Notes under the pieces: generated by a model
Database searches by the model: none
The model's input: the letters and a program-made list of their open reading frames with translations, nothing else
What the model was told of the DNA's origin: nothing
DNA from: Actinomycetota bacterium
GTDB lineage: Bacteria; Actinomycetota; Thermoleophilia; Gaiellales; Gaiellaceae
Length of the DNA: 35,584 nt
Assembly: GCA_005888365.1 (NCBI GenBank)
Contig: VAWZ01000102.1
Span: forward strand, 1 to 35,584
Direction of reading: 5' to 3'
Position numbers and translations under genes: made by a program
Shown here: positions 25,193 through 32,388 of the stretch, piece by piece
How positions within the stretch are numbered: position 1 is the first letter of the stretch
How the letters are laid out: each line of letters starts with the position of its first letter

Positions 25193-25207
25193 GGACGGTC
25201 ACCGGCT
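25174..25207 (-). promoter_or_regulatory. Perfect 14-bp hairpin between MFS and agmatinase-family genes
   Basis: AGCCGGTGACCGTC (25174-25187) and its exact reverse complement (25194-25207) flank a 6-base loop. On the minus strand it begins 10 bases after the MFS stop. The proposed GTG start of the ureohydrolase falls within the loop. No U-tract follows, so it is not a canonical intrinsic terminator. It could be a bidirectional or processing hairpin, a translational control element, or evidence that the true start is downstream at 25147. Confidence 0.6.
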
Positions 25208-25217
25208 GGCCTGGCGG

Positions 25218-26633
25218 CTACGCAGCCTCGGAGACGAGCTCCTCGGCCCCGAGGACGGTGGCCTCGGCGGGCCGGCGCTTCCGCGGGATGAGAAGCGCGA
25301 CGCCGGAGCCGACCGCGACGACCGCCGCGCCGACCCAGAGCGCGGGGACGAGACCGTCGGTGAACGTGACGGGCGTCCCGTAGCCGCCCGCGTGCGCGAA
25401 GATCGAGGCGAGCACGGCGACGCCGAGCACTCCGCCCATCTCGCGGATGGCGTTGTTCGTACCGGAGGCCTTGCCCTCCTCCTGGGGGCGAACCGCCGAG
25501 AGCACGACGTTCGCGACGGGCGCGAAGAAGAGCGCCATCCCGATTCCGGACAGGACGAAGGCACCGACGAAGGAGGCGTAGCTCGTCGTCGCCGTCGAGA
25601 CAGCCGCGATCCACGCGAGCCCGATCGCCTGCAACGCGAGCCCGAGCGCCATGAGCGGCCGTCCGCCGATACGGTCGGACAGGGCACCGGCGATGGGCGC
25701 GACGAACATCGGCATCGCCGTCCACGGGAGGATCCGCAGCCCCGCCGCGAGTGGCGAGTAGCCCTGCGCGGTCTGGAAGAACTGCGTCAGCAGGAAGATC
25801 GAGCCGAACATCCCGAAGTACATGAGCAGCGAGGCGCCGTTCGCAGCCGCGAAGGCTCTGTTCCGGAAGAAGCGCATCGGCAGCATGGGCTCGGCGGCTC
25901 GGAGCTCCCAGGCGACAAATGTGGCGAGAAGAGCGGCGCCGACCGCGAGCGCCCCCACGATCGAGGGGCTCGACCAGCCGTCGGAGTTGCCGTTCACCAG
26001 GCCCCAGACGATCCCGAAGAGGCCCGTGCTCACGAGCCCGAGACCGGGAAGGTCGAGCGCCTTGTCGGGTCCGTAGGACTCGACGAGCCGGGTCGCGAGT
26101 GGAAGCACGGCGATGCCGATCGGCACGTTGAGCCAGAAGATCCACTGCCACGAGATCCCCGACACGACGGCTCCGCCGACCAGCGGCCCCATCGCGACGG
26201 CGAGACCGGCGATCCCCGACCACGCACCGAGCGCCAGCCCCCGCCTTTCGGCGGGGACGGCTGCGCTGAGGATCGTGAGCGTCAGCGGCATGACGATCGC
26301 GGCGCCGAAGCCTTGCACCGAACGAGCGGCGATCAACCACTCCGGGCTCGGGGCGAGCGCCGCTGCGGCCGAGGCGCCGGTGAAGAGCGCGACGCCGAGC
26401 ATGAAGAGCTTCTTTCGCCCGAACCGGTCGCCGAGCGCGGCGCCGGTCAAGAGGAAGACGGCGAACGTCAACGTGTACGCGTTGACCGTCCATTCGAGCT
26501 GTTGCAGAGACGCTCCCAGATCGACGCGGATCACGGGAAGCGCAGTCGACACGACGAGGTTGTCGAGGACGACCATGAACAACGCGATCGAGGTGATCGC
26601 GAAGGTCCAGATCGTGCGGGTGCGGGGCTTCAT
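25218..26633 (-). CDS. MFS drug exporter, DHA2 (EmrB/QacA) family, 14 TM
   Basis: A proton-driven multidrug or metabolite exporter of 471 residues with about 14 hydrophobic helices, the DHA2 family size. Motif LDNLVVSTALPVI (24-36) at the end of helix 1 is the DHA2 form of motif D1. GAALGDRFGRKKLF is motif A, and SGISWQWIFWLNVPIG is a conserved loop of the family. The ATG start has a strong Shine-Dalgarno (AAGGAGGG) a few bases upstream, unusual in this window. A TetR gene lies just upstream on the same strand, and an operator-like site lies between them. This suggests repression relieved by a ligand that is also exported. Confidence 0.93.
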   Translation of the reverse strand: MKPRTRTIWTFAITSIALFMVVLDNLVVSTALPVIRVDLGASLQQLEWTVNAYTLTFAVFLLTGAALGDRFGRKKLFMLGVALFTGASAAAALAPSPEWLIAARSVQGFGAAIVMPLTLTILSAAVPAERRGLALGAWSGIAGLAVAMGPLVGGAVVSGISWQWIFWLNVPIGIAVLPLATRLVESYGPDKALDLPGLGLVSTGLFGIVWGLVNGNSDGWSSPSIVGALAVGAALLATFVAWELRAAEPMLPMRFFRNRAFAAANGASLLMYFGMFGSIFLLTQFFQTAQGYSPLAAGLRILPWTAMPMFVAPIAGALSDRIGGRPLMALGLALQAIGLAWIAAVSTATTSYASFVGAFVLSGIGMALFFAPVANVVLSAVRPQEEGKASGTNNAIREMGGVLGVAVLASIFAHAGGYGTPVTFTDGLVPALWVGAAVVAVGSGVALLIPRKRRPAEATVLGAEELVSEAA

Positions 26634-26657
26634 GCTGCCCTCCTTTCCGTCGGGTGT

Positions 26658-26673
26658 AGTGATTGATCACTCA
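26658..26673 (-). promoter_or_regulatory. TetR operator-like site upstream of MFS gene
   Basis: The minus strand reads TGAGTGATCAATCACT, a partial palindrome (AGTGAT-CA-ATCACT). It matches the site before the TetR gene (TGAGTGATAACTTACT) at 13 of 16 positions, giving a consensus TGAGTGATMAMTYACT. It lies about 25 bases before the MFS start codon, where bound repressor could block transcription. Confidence 0.65.
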
Positions 26674-26699
26674 TTTGCAGGTAAAAAAAGAGAGAGGTC

Positions 26700-27266
26700 T
26701 CATTCCGCCTCGATGCAGCCCTCCGCAAGACGCGCCGCCCACGAGTCCCGCGGCTCGCGCGAGAGGGAGTAGTCCATCGCGGCGAGCACGTTCAGCAACA
26801 TCCCCGTTGCGAAGAAGCGAGAGATCGTCTGGGGGTCCGCACCGGAGACGGCCTCGACGTAGTCGACGAGCCTGCCGTAGCCTCGGGCGACACCGGCGCG
26901 CACATCGTCGTCCTCGACCGACGCGGCGTAGGCCTGCAGCTGGCCCTGCAGCATCGAGCGGTCGTCCTCGATCAGGTTTCGGTACGCGTCGCCGATCGCG
27001 CGCAGCGCATCCGCGCCCGACTTCCCTGAGGCGGCGGAGCGGAAGGTGTCGAGCGTTCTCGCCATGCAGGCGTCGTTGACCGCGAGGAAGAGCTCCTTCT
27101 TCGAGCCGAAGAGGCGGAAGAGGTACGGCTGGGAGATGCCGGCCCGGCGGGCGATCGTGTCCGTCGAGGCGCCGTGGAGGCCATGTCTCGCGAACTCGTG
27201 CCGCGCGGCCTCGAGAACCGCCTCGCGCCTGGCCTCAGCCGTCTGTCTGGTAGCTACGTGTGCCAT
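26700..27266 (-). CDS. TetR/AcrR-family transcriptional regulator
   Basis: A 188-residue repressor. The N-terminal helix-turn-helix covers about residues 15-62, with ILE/AAR-type helix EAVLEAARHEFARHGLHGAS and recognition region TDTIARRAGISQPYLFRLFGSKKELFLA, a clear TetR signature. The C-terminal ligand/dimer domain is diverged, as usual. The ATG at 27266-27264 has no Shine-Dalgarno, but a good promoter places the transcription start at or next to the ATG, suggesting a leaderless mRNA. The next gene downstream is the MFS exporter. Identical operator-like sites at both genes point to control of itself and the exporter. Confidence 0.9.
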   Translation of the reverse strand: MAHVATRQTAEARREAVLEAARHEFARHGLHGASTDTIARRAGISQPYLFRLFGSKKELFLAVNDACMARTLDTFRSAASGKSGADALRAIGDAYRNLIEDDRSMLQGQLQAYAASVEDDDVRAGVARGYGRLVDYVEAVSGADPQTISRFFATGMLLNVLAAMDYSLSREPRDSWAARLAEGCIEAE

Positions 27267-27269
27267 CGG

Positions 27270-27285
27270 AGTAAGTTATCACTCA
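27270..27285 (-). promoter_or_regulatory. TetR operator-like site overlapping the TetR promoter
   Basis: The minus strand reads TGAGTGATAACTTACT, from 4 to 19 bases before the TetR ATG. It covers the -10 element and also the TGA stop of the upstream aminotransferase gene (27281-27279). It shares TGAGTGAT and the ACT end with the site before the MFS gene, consistent with autoregulation. Confidence 0.68.
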
Positions 27286-27302
27286 CTCACATACCTCGTC
27301 AA
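27275..27302 (-). promoter_or_regulatory. Sigma-70-type promoter for the TetR gene
   Basis: TTGACG (27302-27297) and GATAAC (27280-27275) are separated by 16 bases. The expected start of transcription is at or within a base or two of the ATG at 27266, so the mRNA would be leaderless. The promoter lies inside the end of the aminotransferase coding sequence. Confidence 0.6.
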
Positions 27303-28352
27303 GCCTTGGCAGACCCGATCGACCTGCTCCTCGGTCGTCGTGGCCGAGAAGGGAAGGGCAAGAGCGCGCTCGAACGCGCGGTCGGCCCCCGGGAACGGCC
27401 CTTGCGAGCTGTAGGCCTCGAGGCGGTGCAGGGCGTACGTACCGATCTGCGCCTCGATTCCCACCTCACGCAGCCCGGCGAGCGCCTCGTCGCGCCGGTC
27501 GAGCTGGACGACGTACGCCTGCCAGCCGTGCCTGTCTCCCTCGACGGCTCGCGGGACGAGGACGAGCTCTTCCAGCCGCTCTGTGTACCAGCCGGCGACC
27601 TGCTCGCGCGCCCGGAGGAGCTCTTCGAGTCGCGCGACCTGCGGGACCCCGAGAGCGCACAGGACGTCCGGCAGGCGGTAGTTGAACCCCGGCCGCGGCA
27701 TGTCGCCGGAGCGTGTCCAGCCATGGTGACGGAGCGTCCGAATCGCCTGGTCGAGGCTCTCCTCGTCGGTCGTGACCGCGCCTCCCTCCCCCGTGGTCAC
27801 GATCTTCCGCGGATGGAAGGACAGGCACCCGGCGACGCCGAGCGCCCCGCACGGCGTTCCTCGATACCGCGCGCCGAGTGCCGCGGCAGCGTCCTCGAGG
27901 AGCACGACCTCCTGCGGCACCGCCGTCTGGAGCTCCACCCACTGGACGGGCCGGCCGAACAGGTGCACCGCGACGACGGCCCGAGTTCGCTCGGTCACGG
28001 CGGCGGCGATCGCACCCGCGTCCGCGAGGAAGGTGTCTGGATCGACGTCGACGAGGACGGCGGTCGCACCGCAGAGCCGCACCGCGTTCGCCGTGGCTGG
28101 GAACGTGTAGGCCGGGACGATCACCTCGTCACCCGGGCCGATCTCGAGTGCGAGGAGCGCAAGATGGAGCGCGGCAGTTCCTGACGACACCGCGGCGGCG
28201 TGGGAGGTTCCGACCGCACTCGCGAGTGAACGCTCGAACTCCTCGACCACGGTCCCCATCGTCAGCTGACCGGTCGCGATCACCTCCGCGACAGCGGCGA
28301 GCTCTGCCTCGCCGACGTCCGGCCGGGCGAGACGAATCGGTGCATCATTCAT
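27279..28352 (-). CDS. DegT/DnrJ/EryC1/StrS-family sugar aminotransferase
   Basis: A PLP enzyme that transfers an amino group to a keto-sugar nucleotide to make an amino sugar for glycan synthesis. The 357-residue protein has SSGTAALHLAL (56-66), VPAYTFPATANAV (79-91), HLFGRP, LEDAAAALGARYRG (152-165) and the PLP lysine Lys183 in SFHPRKIVTTGEGGAV. Family members usually have EDAAQA; here it is EDAAAA, so the stacking Gln is replaced by Ala, a mild oddity. The ATG start follows a 6-bp hairpin and repeat copy B. The gene is downstream of a sugar epimerase/dehydratase, so the two probably act in one nucleotide-sugar route. Confidence 0.9.
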   Translation of the reverse strand: MNDAPIRLARPDVGEAELAAVAEVIATGQLTMGTVVEEFERSLASAVGTSHAAAVSSGTAALHLALLALEIGPGDEVIVPAYTFPATANAVRLCGATAVLVDVDPDTFLADAGAIAAAVTERTRAVVAVHLFGRPVQWVELQTAVPQEVVLLEDAAAALGARYRGTPCGALGVAGCLSFHPRKIVTTGEGGAVTTDEESLDQAIRTLRHHGWTRSGDMPRPGFNYRLPDVLCALGVPQVARLEELLRAREQVAGWYTERLEELVLVPRAVEGDRHGWQAYVVQLDRRDEALAGLREVGIEAQIGTYALHRLEAYSSQGPFPGADRAFERALALPFSATTTEEQVDRVCQGLTRYVSE

Positions 28353-28446
28353 CGGCTCGGAAGAGCCGAGGAATGGGTGGAGGGGTGTGGGGAACCGGGC
28401 GGTTCCCCACGTTCTCGAGAAGAAGGGGGATGCACGGGGGAAACAT
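28345..28446 (-). CDS. Possible 33-codon leader ORF inside repeat copy B
   Basis: An ATG at 28446-28444 starts a small frame beginning MFPPCIPLLLENVGN. It ends with TGA at 28347-28345, overlapping the first 8 bases of the aminotransferase gene. GGGGGA lies just upstream as an SD-like sequence. The start codon lies in the loop of a perfect 12-bp hairpin. Over the 24 codons around this start, differences from copy A fall in six synonymous codons against one conservative change, which is suggestive of coding but rests on two copies. Confidence 0.3.
   Translation of the reverse strand: MFPPCIPLLLENVGNRPVPHTPPPIPRLFRADE
28353..28368 (-). promoter_or_regulatory. Hairpin directly before start codon (copy B downstream gene)
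   Basis: CGGCTC and GAGCCG form a perfect 6-bp stem with a 4-base loop that ends at the base before the aminotransferase ATG. A similar hairpin precedes the gene downstream of repeat copy A. No separate Shine-Dalgarno is evident. Confidence 0.45.
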
Positions 28447-28487
28447 GGTTTCCCCCGTGAACGCTAGCCGGAGGCGAGCGTTCGTCA
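28387..28487 (-). repeat. Structured intergenic repeat, copy B
   Basis: Second copy of the element at 22233-22330. On the minus strand it begins with the TGA stop of the epimerase gene (28487-28485). It folds into hairpins: 7-bp arms 28459-28465/28477-28483 with an inner GCC/GGC; a perfect 12-bp stem 28433-28444/28448-28459 with loop ATG; the palindrome TTCTCGAGAA; and a perfect 10-bp stem 28387-28396/28401-28410. It ends 34 bases before the aminotransferase start. Stems are better preserved here than in copy A. Confidence 0.88.
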
Positions 28488-29459
28488 CGCGGTCGGAGCT
28501 CCGAGCCTCTCTCGGTACCACGCGATCGTCCTGGCCAATCCCTCGTCGAGCTCGACGCTCGCCTCGAACCCAAGCAGGCGCCGGGCCTTGTCCACGTTTG
28601 GCACCCGCAGCTCGACGTCCGTGTAGTGGACCGGCTGGAAGACGAGCTCGCCGCTGCAGCCGGTCAGGCGCTTGACCCGCAACGCGAGGTCGTAGATCGT
28701 GACGGCGGAGCGCGCATTCCCGACGTTGAAGCTCTCGCCGACGGCATTCGGATGCTCGAGCGCGAGGAGGAGCGCATCGACCATGTCCTCGACGTAGCAC
28801 CAGGCCCGGATCTGCGATCCGTCGCCGTGGATGACGAGATCGCGCCCGGCGAGGGCCGCTTCGATGAACGCGCGAATCGCGCCTCCTCCGATCTGACCCG
28901 GCCCGTACACGTTGAACGGGCGCAGCGCGACGGTCGGCAGGCCGAGCTCGTCGTAGTACGCGCGAGCCATGTGCTCCCCGGCAAGCTTCGAGACCGCGTA
29001 CGTCCAGCGCGCCTCGCCGACCGAGCCCTGGGTCGTGACGTGCTCTTCGTCCACCTTGTAGGCGTACGTGCCGAAGACCTCGCTCGTCGAGAACTCGATC
29101 GCCCGCTCGAGCGTGTCCTTCGCGGCGAGCGCCGCCTCGAGCGCGTTATATGTGCCGATCAGGTTCACGCGCATCGTGCGCACGGGGCTCTCGATCACGG
29201 TGTCGACTCCGGCAATGGCTGCGGCGTGGACGAGGTGCGTTGCTCCCTGGACGACGTCTCGGAGCAGTTCGCCGTCGAGGACGTCGCCGTGCACGAAGTC
29301 GAAATTGGGATGGTCGGCGAGCGCGGTTCCGCTCAGTGAGTCCCGGTGCAGGTTGTCGACCGCGACGATCTCGTTCTCCTCGATCAGGCTGCGGGCGAGC
29401 GTCGTCCCGATGAACCCCGCACCGCCGGTGACGACGATCCGCTTGCCGCTCAGAGACAC
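28485..29459 (-). CDS. NAD-dependent sugar epimerase/dehydratase (extended SDR)
   Basis: A nucleotide-sugar-modifying extended SDR of 324 residues. The NAD site is TGGAGFIGTTLARSL (11-25), followed by HAAA (78-81) and the catalytic YAVSK with Tyr154 and Lys158; STSEVFG (124-130) supplies the Ser/Thr region. RPFNVYGPGQ, GDGSQIRAWCYVEDMVDAL and NVGN are substrate-domain signatures of the UDP/dTDP-sugar epimerase and dehydratase group. I cannot tell epimerase from dehydratase. It lies 9 bases after the GT87-like gene. The following gene is a DegT aminotransferase, so a dehydratase-aminotransferase pair for an amino-deoxy sugar is plausible. Confidence 0.88.
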   Translation of the reverse strand: MSLSGKRIVVTGGAGFIGTTLARSLIEENEIVAVDNLHRDSLSGTALADHPNFDFVHGDVLDGELLRDVVQGATHLVHAAAIAGVDTVIESPVRTMRVNLIGTYNALEAALAAKDTLERAIEFSTSEVFGTYAYKVDEEHVTTQGSVGEARWTYAVSKLAGEHMARAYYDELGLPTVALRPFNVYGPGQIGGGAIRAFIEAALAGRDLVIHGDGSQIRAWCYVEDMVDALLLALEHPNAVGESFNVGNARSAVTIYDLALRVKRLTGCSGELVFQPVHYTDVELRVPNVDKARRLLGFEASVELDEGLARTIAWYRERLGAPTA

Positions 29460-29468
29460 GCGGCGAGT

Positions 29469-30656
29469 CTACGCGCCGACCGGAGCGACCTCGCGGCCGA
29501 CGCTCCCGGTGCCGCGTCTGAGCGAGGCCGCGAAGGTCAGCGCGACGAGAACCGCCACGCTCGCGAGCGCCTTGCCGTCTCCTCGAGGCCAGCCCCGATA
29601 CCAGTTGAGCCACTCGAACACCGCGAACGCGACGGGGACGAGCCAGAGCGGAGAGAGCCGCGGCCGGGCGAGACCGATCGGGAGGAGGAGCAGGACGAGG
29701 TAGTGGAGCCAAAGGATCGGCGTGAGAACGAGCGCGGCCGCGAGCGCGAGGATCAATGACCGGCGGTCCCGCTCGAGAGGGTCGAGGCCTGGCGAGCGTG
29801 CGACCCGTGCCGTGAGGGCGAGAAGCGCGACGCCGGCGAGAATCACGAGAGTCTGCGCAGCCGGCTTCGGAACGTCGAGCGCGCGCAGCACGGCGAACGC
29901 GGAGTACGAGTTGTCGGCCTCGACGTCCGTCAGGCTCCGTAGGAGATGTGGGTAGCCGTGAAGTCCGCGAAAGGCGATCGTCGCCCAAGAACCGAGCGCG
30001 AGCGCCACGGCGACCACCACACCGAGCAGCGCAGCGCGCAGTCTTCGTGTGAAGACGAGCCAGAGGAGGAGCGGGGCGAGGAAGAGCTTCAGCACCGCGG
30101 CGCCGCCGAGAGCCGCTCCGGCAACTCCGGCACGGTCGCGGAACCGCCAGGCGAGCGCGACGAGCAGGAGCAGGATCGGGCCCAGGGCCCCATACTCCAC
30201 GGGCTCGGCGACGAGCGGCGAGACAAGAGCAAGCGGGTAGCAGCGCCAGTCGGAGACGCCGAGGAGCAGCAGTGAGCCGACGGTCGCGGCGACGAGGACG
30301 AGCGAGAAGAGGACGCCGGGAACGAAGGTGTCGTGCAGCGCCCGCTCAGGAAGCGCAGCGAGGGGAGCGACCGCGAGAGCGAGCACGGGCGGATAGGCGT
30401 ACGGGGACTGGATCGGCCCGATGCTCCCCGAGGACACGTACGGATTCCGTCCCGCGAGCACGTCGTTCCCCGCGTCGAGGAAGATCGCGAAGTCGTACGG
30501 CTCCCCGACACCCCCAAGCGAGCTCAACGCGTTCGCCCAGACGCTGTCGTCGTGATAGACGTGGGTCGCGGCTCGAGCGACCGCTACGGCGGCGAGGCAC
30601 GATGCGAACGCGGCCGCGCCCACGAGCCAGGTCCGGCGACCGCGCGCCGCGTCCAC
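29469..30656 (-). CDS. GT87-family (DUF2029) membrane glycosyltransferase
   Basis: Polytopic GT-C protein of 395 residues resembling the actinobacterial polyprenol-phosphate-mannose-dependent mannosyltransferases (PimE and relatives, GT87). It starts at GTG 30656-30654 with a signal-anchor helix (10-30). The first extracytoplasmic loop contains PYDFAIFLDAGNDVLAGRNPY (53-73); Asp61 sits where the catalytic acid of GT87 is found. SPYAYPPVLALAVAPLAALP and GGAAVLKLFLAPLLLWL are typical of the family. About ten hydrophobic segments are visible. Likely acts on the outer face of the membrane in glycolipid or arabinomannan-like glycan synthesis. The first gene of a minus-strand run leading into the epimerase. 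Confidence 0.84.
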   Translation of the reverse strand: MDAARGRRTWLVGAAAFASCLAAVAVARAATHVYHDDSVWANALSSLGGVGEPYDFAIFLDAGNDVLAGRNPYVSSGSIGPIQSPYAYPPVLALAVAPLAALPERALHDTFVPGVLFSLVLVAATVGSLLLLGVSDWRCYPLALVSPLVAEPVEYGALGPILLLLVALAWRFRDRAGVAGAALGGAAVLKLFLAPLLLWLVFTRRLRAALLGVVVAVALALGSWATIAFRGLHGYPHLLRSLTDVEADNSYSAFAVLRALDVPKPAAQTLVILAGVALLALTARVARSPGLDPLERDRRSLILALAAALVLTPILWLHYLVLLLLPIGLARPRLSPLWLVPVAFAVFEWLNWYRGWPRGDGKALASVAVLVALTFAASLRRGTGSVGREVAPVGA

Positions 30657-30747
30657 GATGCGACAGTATCCGCGTCACGGCGGTCGAGTGTTTGCGGACC
30701 GTTAGGGCCGCCACGTCCCCTCGCCGAGGCCGGAGTACGCTTCGGCG

Positions 30748-31152
30748 ATGCGCGGTTCGCTCGTTCTGACCGTCGCGTCCCTCCTGTTCGTCGCGGGCTC
30801 GGCAACAGCCGGAACCTCTTCTCGCACTTCCCTCACCGTCACGTACTGGGCCGACGGTTCCCGCCTGACGGAGAAGAGCGTCTGGACGCTCCGCTGCAAT
30901 CCACCGGCCGGCACCCTCAAGCGACCGGTCGTAGCCTGCGGGCGCCTCGCGGCCGGGGGGTGGAGCCTCTTCATACCCGTGAAGAAAGGCACCGTCTGCA
31001 CGGAGATCTACGGCGGTCCACAGGTGGCTCTGATCGTCGGCACGGTCGACGGCAGGCGGGTCTGGGCTCGGGTGCAGCGCCGGGACGGGTGCGAGGTCGC
31101 CCGCTGGAACCGCCTGACGCGCTGGCTGCTGCCGCCCGGCGGCGTGACGTAG
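30748..31152 (+). CDS. Secreted subtilisin-inhibitor-like (SSI family) protein
   Basis: Signal peptide (residues 1-21, ending ATA) followed by a domain of about 110 residues that matches Streptomyces subtilisin inhibitor. Four cysteines at 50, 64, 84 and 115 have the spacing of the two SSI disulfides (Cys35-Cys50 and Cys71-Cys101). TLRCNPPAG, VACGRLA, CTEIYGGPQVALIVGTVDGRRVWARVQRRDGCEVARWNRL align along the SSI fold. The reactive loop CTEIY corresponds to CPMVY, so the P1 residue is Glu86 instead of Met73. That would favour a Glu-specific protease if it is an inhibitor at all. Start is ATG 30748; no strong ribosome site. It stands between divergent glycan genes. Confidence 0.82.
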   Translation: MRGSLVLTVASLLFVAGSATAGTSSRTSLTVTYWADGSRLTEKSVWTLRCNPPAGTLKRPVVACGRLAAGGWSLFIPVKKGTVCTEIYGGPQVALIVGTVDGRRVWARVQRRDGCEVARWNRLTRWLLPPGGVT

Positions 31153-31175
31153 CCCGCGGATCCGAGACCCGCATA

Positions 31176-32363
31176 ATGGCCGCCGTGGCAGGCGCCCGCG
31201 ATCAGCGTACGCATCGCCCCGTCCTCGTCCTCGGGCTGCTCCCGGCCGGGCTCGCGCTCGCTCGCAGCCTCGGGCGAGCCGGGATTCCGGTCTTCGGCGG
31301 CGCGTTCCGCGCGAACGAGTTCGGCCTCCGCTCCCGCTATCTGCGCGATCGCTGCGTCGTGACCGGCGGCTCCCAGGAGGAACGCGACCGCCGGATGCTC
31401 ACCTGCCTGCGAGGCCTTGCAAACGCCGAGCGGGCAATCCTCGTACCGGAGCGCGACGAGCACGTCGACTTCGTCCTGCGGAACTGGGACGAGGTGCTCG
31501 AGCGCGCCCACGTGCCGCTTCCGGCGGACCCGCAGATCGTCCGGCGTCTGCGCCGCAAGGACCTGCTTCCGGCGGAAGCCGCGAAAGCAGGCATCGCGTC
31601 TCCGCAGACGCTCCCGATGCACGGCCCCGAGACGCTCGCGGACGGCCGGCTCGAGGCGCCGTACCTTCTGAAGCCGGTCGAAGGGCAGGAGTATGCACTC
31701 ACCTTCGGGAAGAAGGCCGTCGTCGCGACGCGCGACGAGGAGGCCGTCGACGTCTGGCGCGAAGCCCAGGCGCACGGCTTCGAGCTCGTCGTACAGGAGC
31801 TCGTTCCCGACTCCCACGAGCACGTCTACTCGCTCTTCACGTACGTCGGGCGCCAGGGGGAAGCGCTTGCCAGCGTCGTCGGCCGCAAGGTCCGGCAGGG
31901 CCCGCTCCACTTCGGAACGAGTGCCGTGTTCGAGACCAGATTCGAGCCCGAGGTCCTCGAGCTTGGGCTGCGGCTTCTGCGTTCGGTCGCGTACCGGGGG
32001 TTCGCGCACGTCGAGTTCGCGCGCGATCCCCGCGACGGCGTGTTCAAGGTCCTCGAGGTGAACACGCGCCTCCCGGTGTGGGCGGGCATCGCGATGAACC
32101 GCTCCTTCGACATCGCTCGGATCGCCTACGACGATCTCAGCGGGCTCCCGACGCCCGCCAGAGAGCCCCTGAGCGAGGATCTGGCCTGGGTGTACCTCGC
32201 GAAGGACCTCTGGGTGTCGGCTCAGATGGCCCGGCGTCGCGAGCTCTCGGTCCGTGGGTTCCTCTCCCACCACCTCCGGACCGGCAAGGTGGGCGCCGTG
32301 TTCGCGCTGGACGACCTCATGCCTGCGCTCGCCAGCGTCGGCTACCTACGCTCACGCCTGTGA
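31176..32363 (+). CDS. ATP-grasp domain ligase
   Basis: A 395-residue protein with an N-terminal Rossmann-like preATP-grasp domain (HRPVLVLGLLPAGLALARSLGRAGIPVFGG) and a full ATP-grasp fold. Lys166 in YLLKPVEGQEY and Glu208 in VVQELVPDSHEHVYSL are ATP contacts. Glu280 and Glu294 with Asn296 (FAHVEFARDP, KVLEVNTRLPVW) are the Mg ligands. ATP-grasp enzymes of this carboxylate-amine ligase type form amide or peptide bonds through acyl phosphates. Followed by GT4, phosphoglycosyl transferase and FemAB-like genes, it may attach an amino acid to a glycan precursor; this is inference. Start ATG 31176 chosen; GTG 31185, 7 bases beyond a CATAAT box, could be a leaderless start. Confidence 0.85.
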   Translation: MAAVAGARDQRTHRPVLVLGLLPAGLALARSLGRAGIPVFGGAFRANEFGLRSRYLRDRCVVTGGSQEERDRRMLTCLRGLANAERAILVPERDEHVDFVLRNWDEVLERAHVPLPADPQIVRRLRRKDLLPAEAAKAGIASPQTLPMHGPETLADGRLEAPYLLKPVEGQEYALTFGKKAVVATRDEEAVDVWREAQAHGFELVVQELVPDSHEHVYSLFTYVGRQGEALASVVGRKVRQGPLHFGTSAVFETRFEPEVLELGLRLLRSVAYRGFAHVEFARDPRDGVFKVLEVNTRLPVWAGIAMNRSFDIARIAYDDLSGLPTPAREPLSEDLAWVYLAKDLWVSAQMARRRELSVRGFLSHHLRTGKVGAVFALDDLMPALASVGYLRSRL

Positions 32364-32388
32364 CCGTCACCGACACCCGCGGGCGCGC

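Noticed and set aside
26683-26689. Run of seven A (T on the minus strand) after the TetR stop as an intrinsic terminator
   Set aside because: No GC-rich stem precedes it; only a CT-rich stretch is present.
30333-31175. N-terminal extension of the ATP-grasp frame across the GT87-like and SSI-like genes
   Set aside because: The extra 281 codons are not protein-like and cover two supported genes; the ATG at 31176 starts the real domain.
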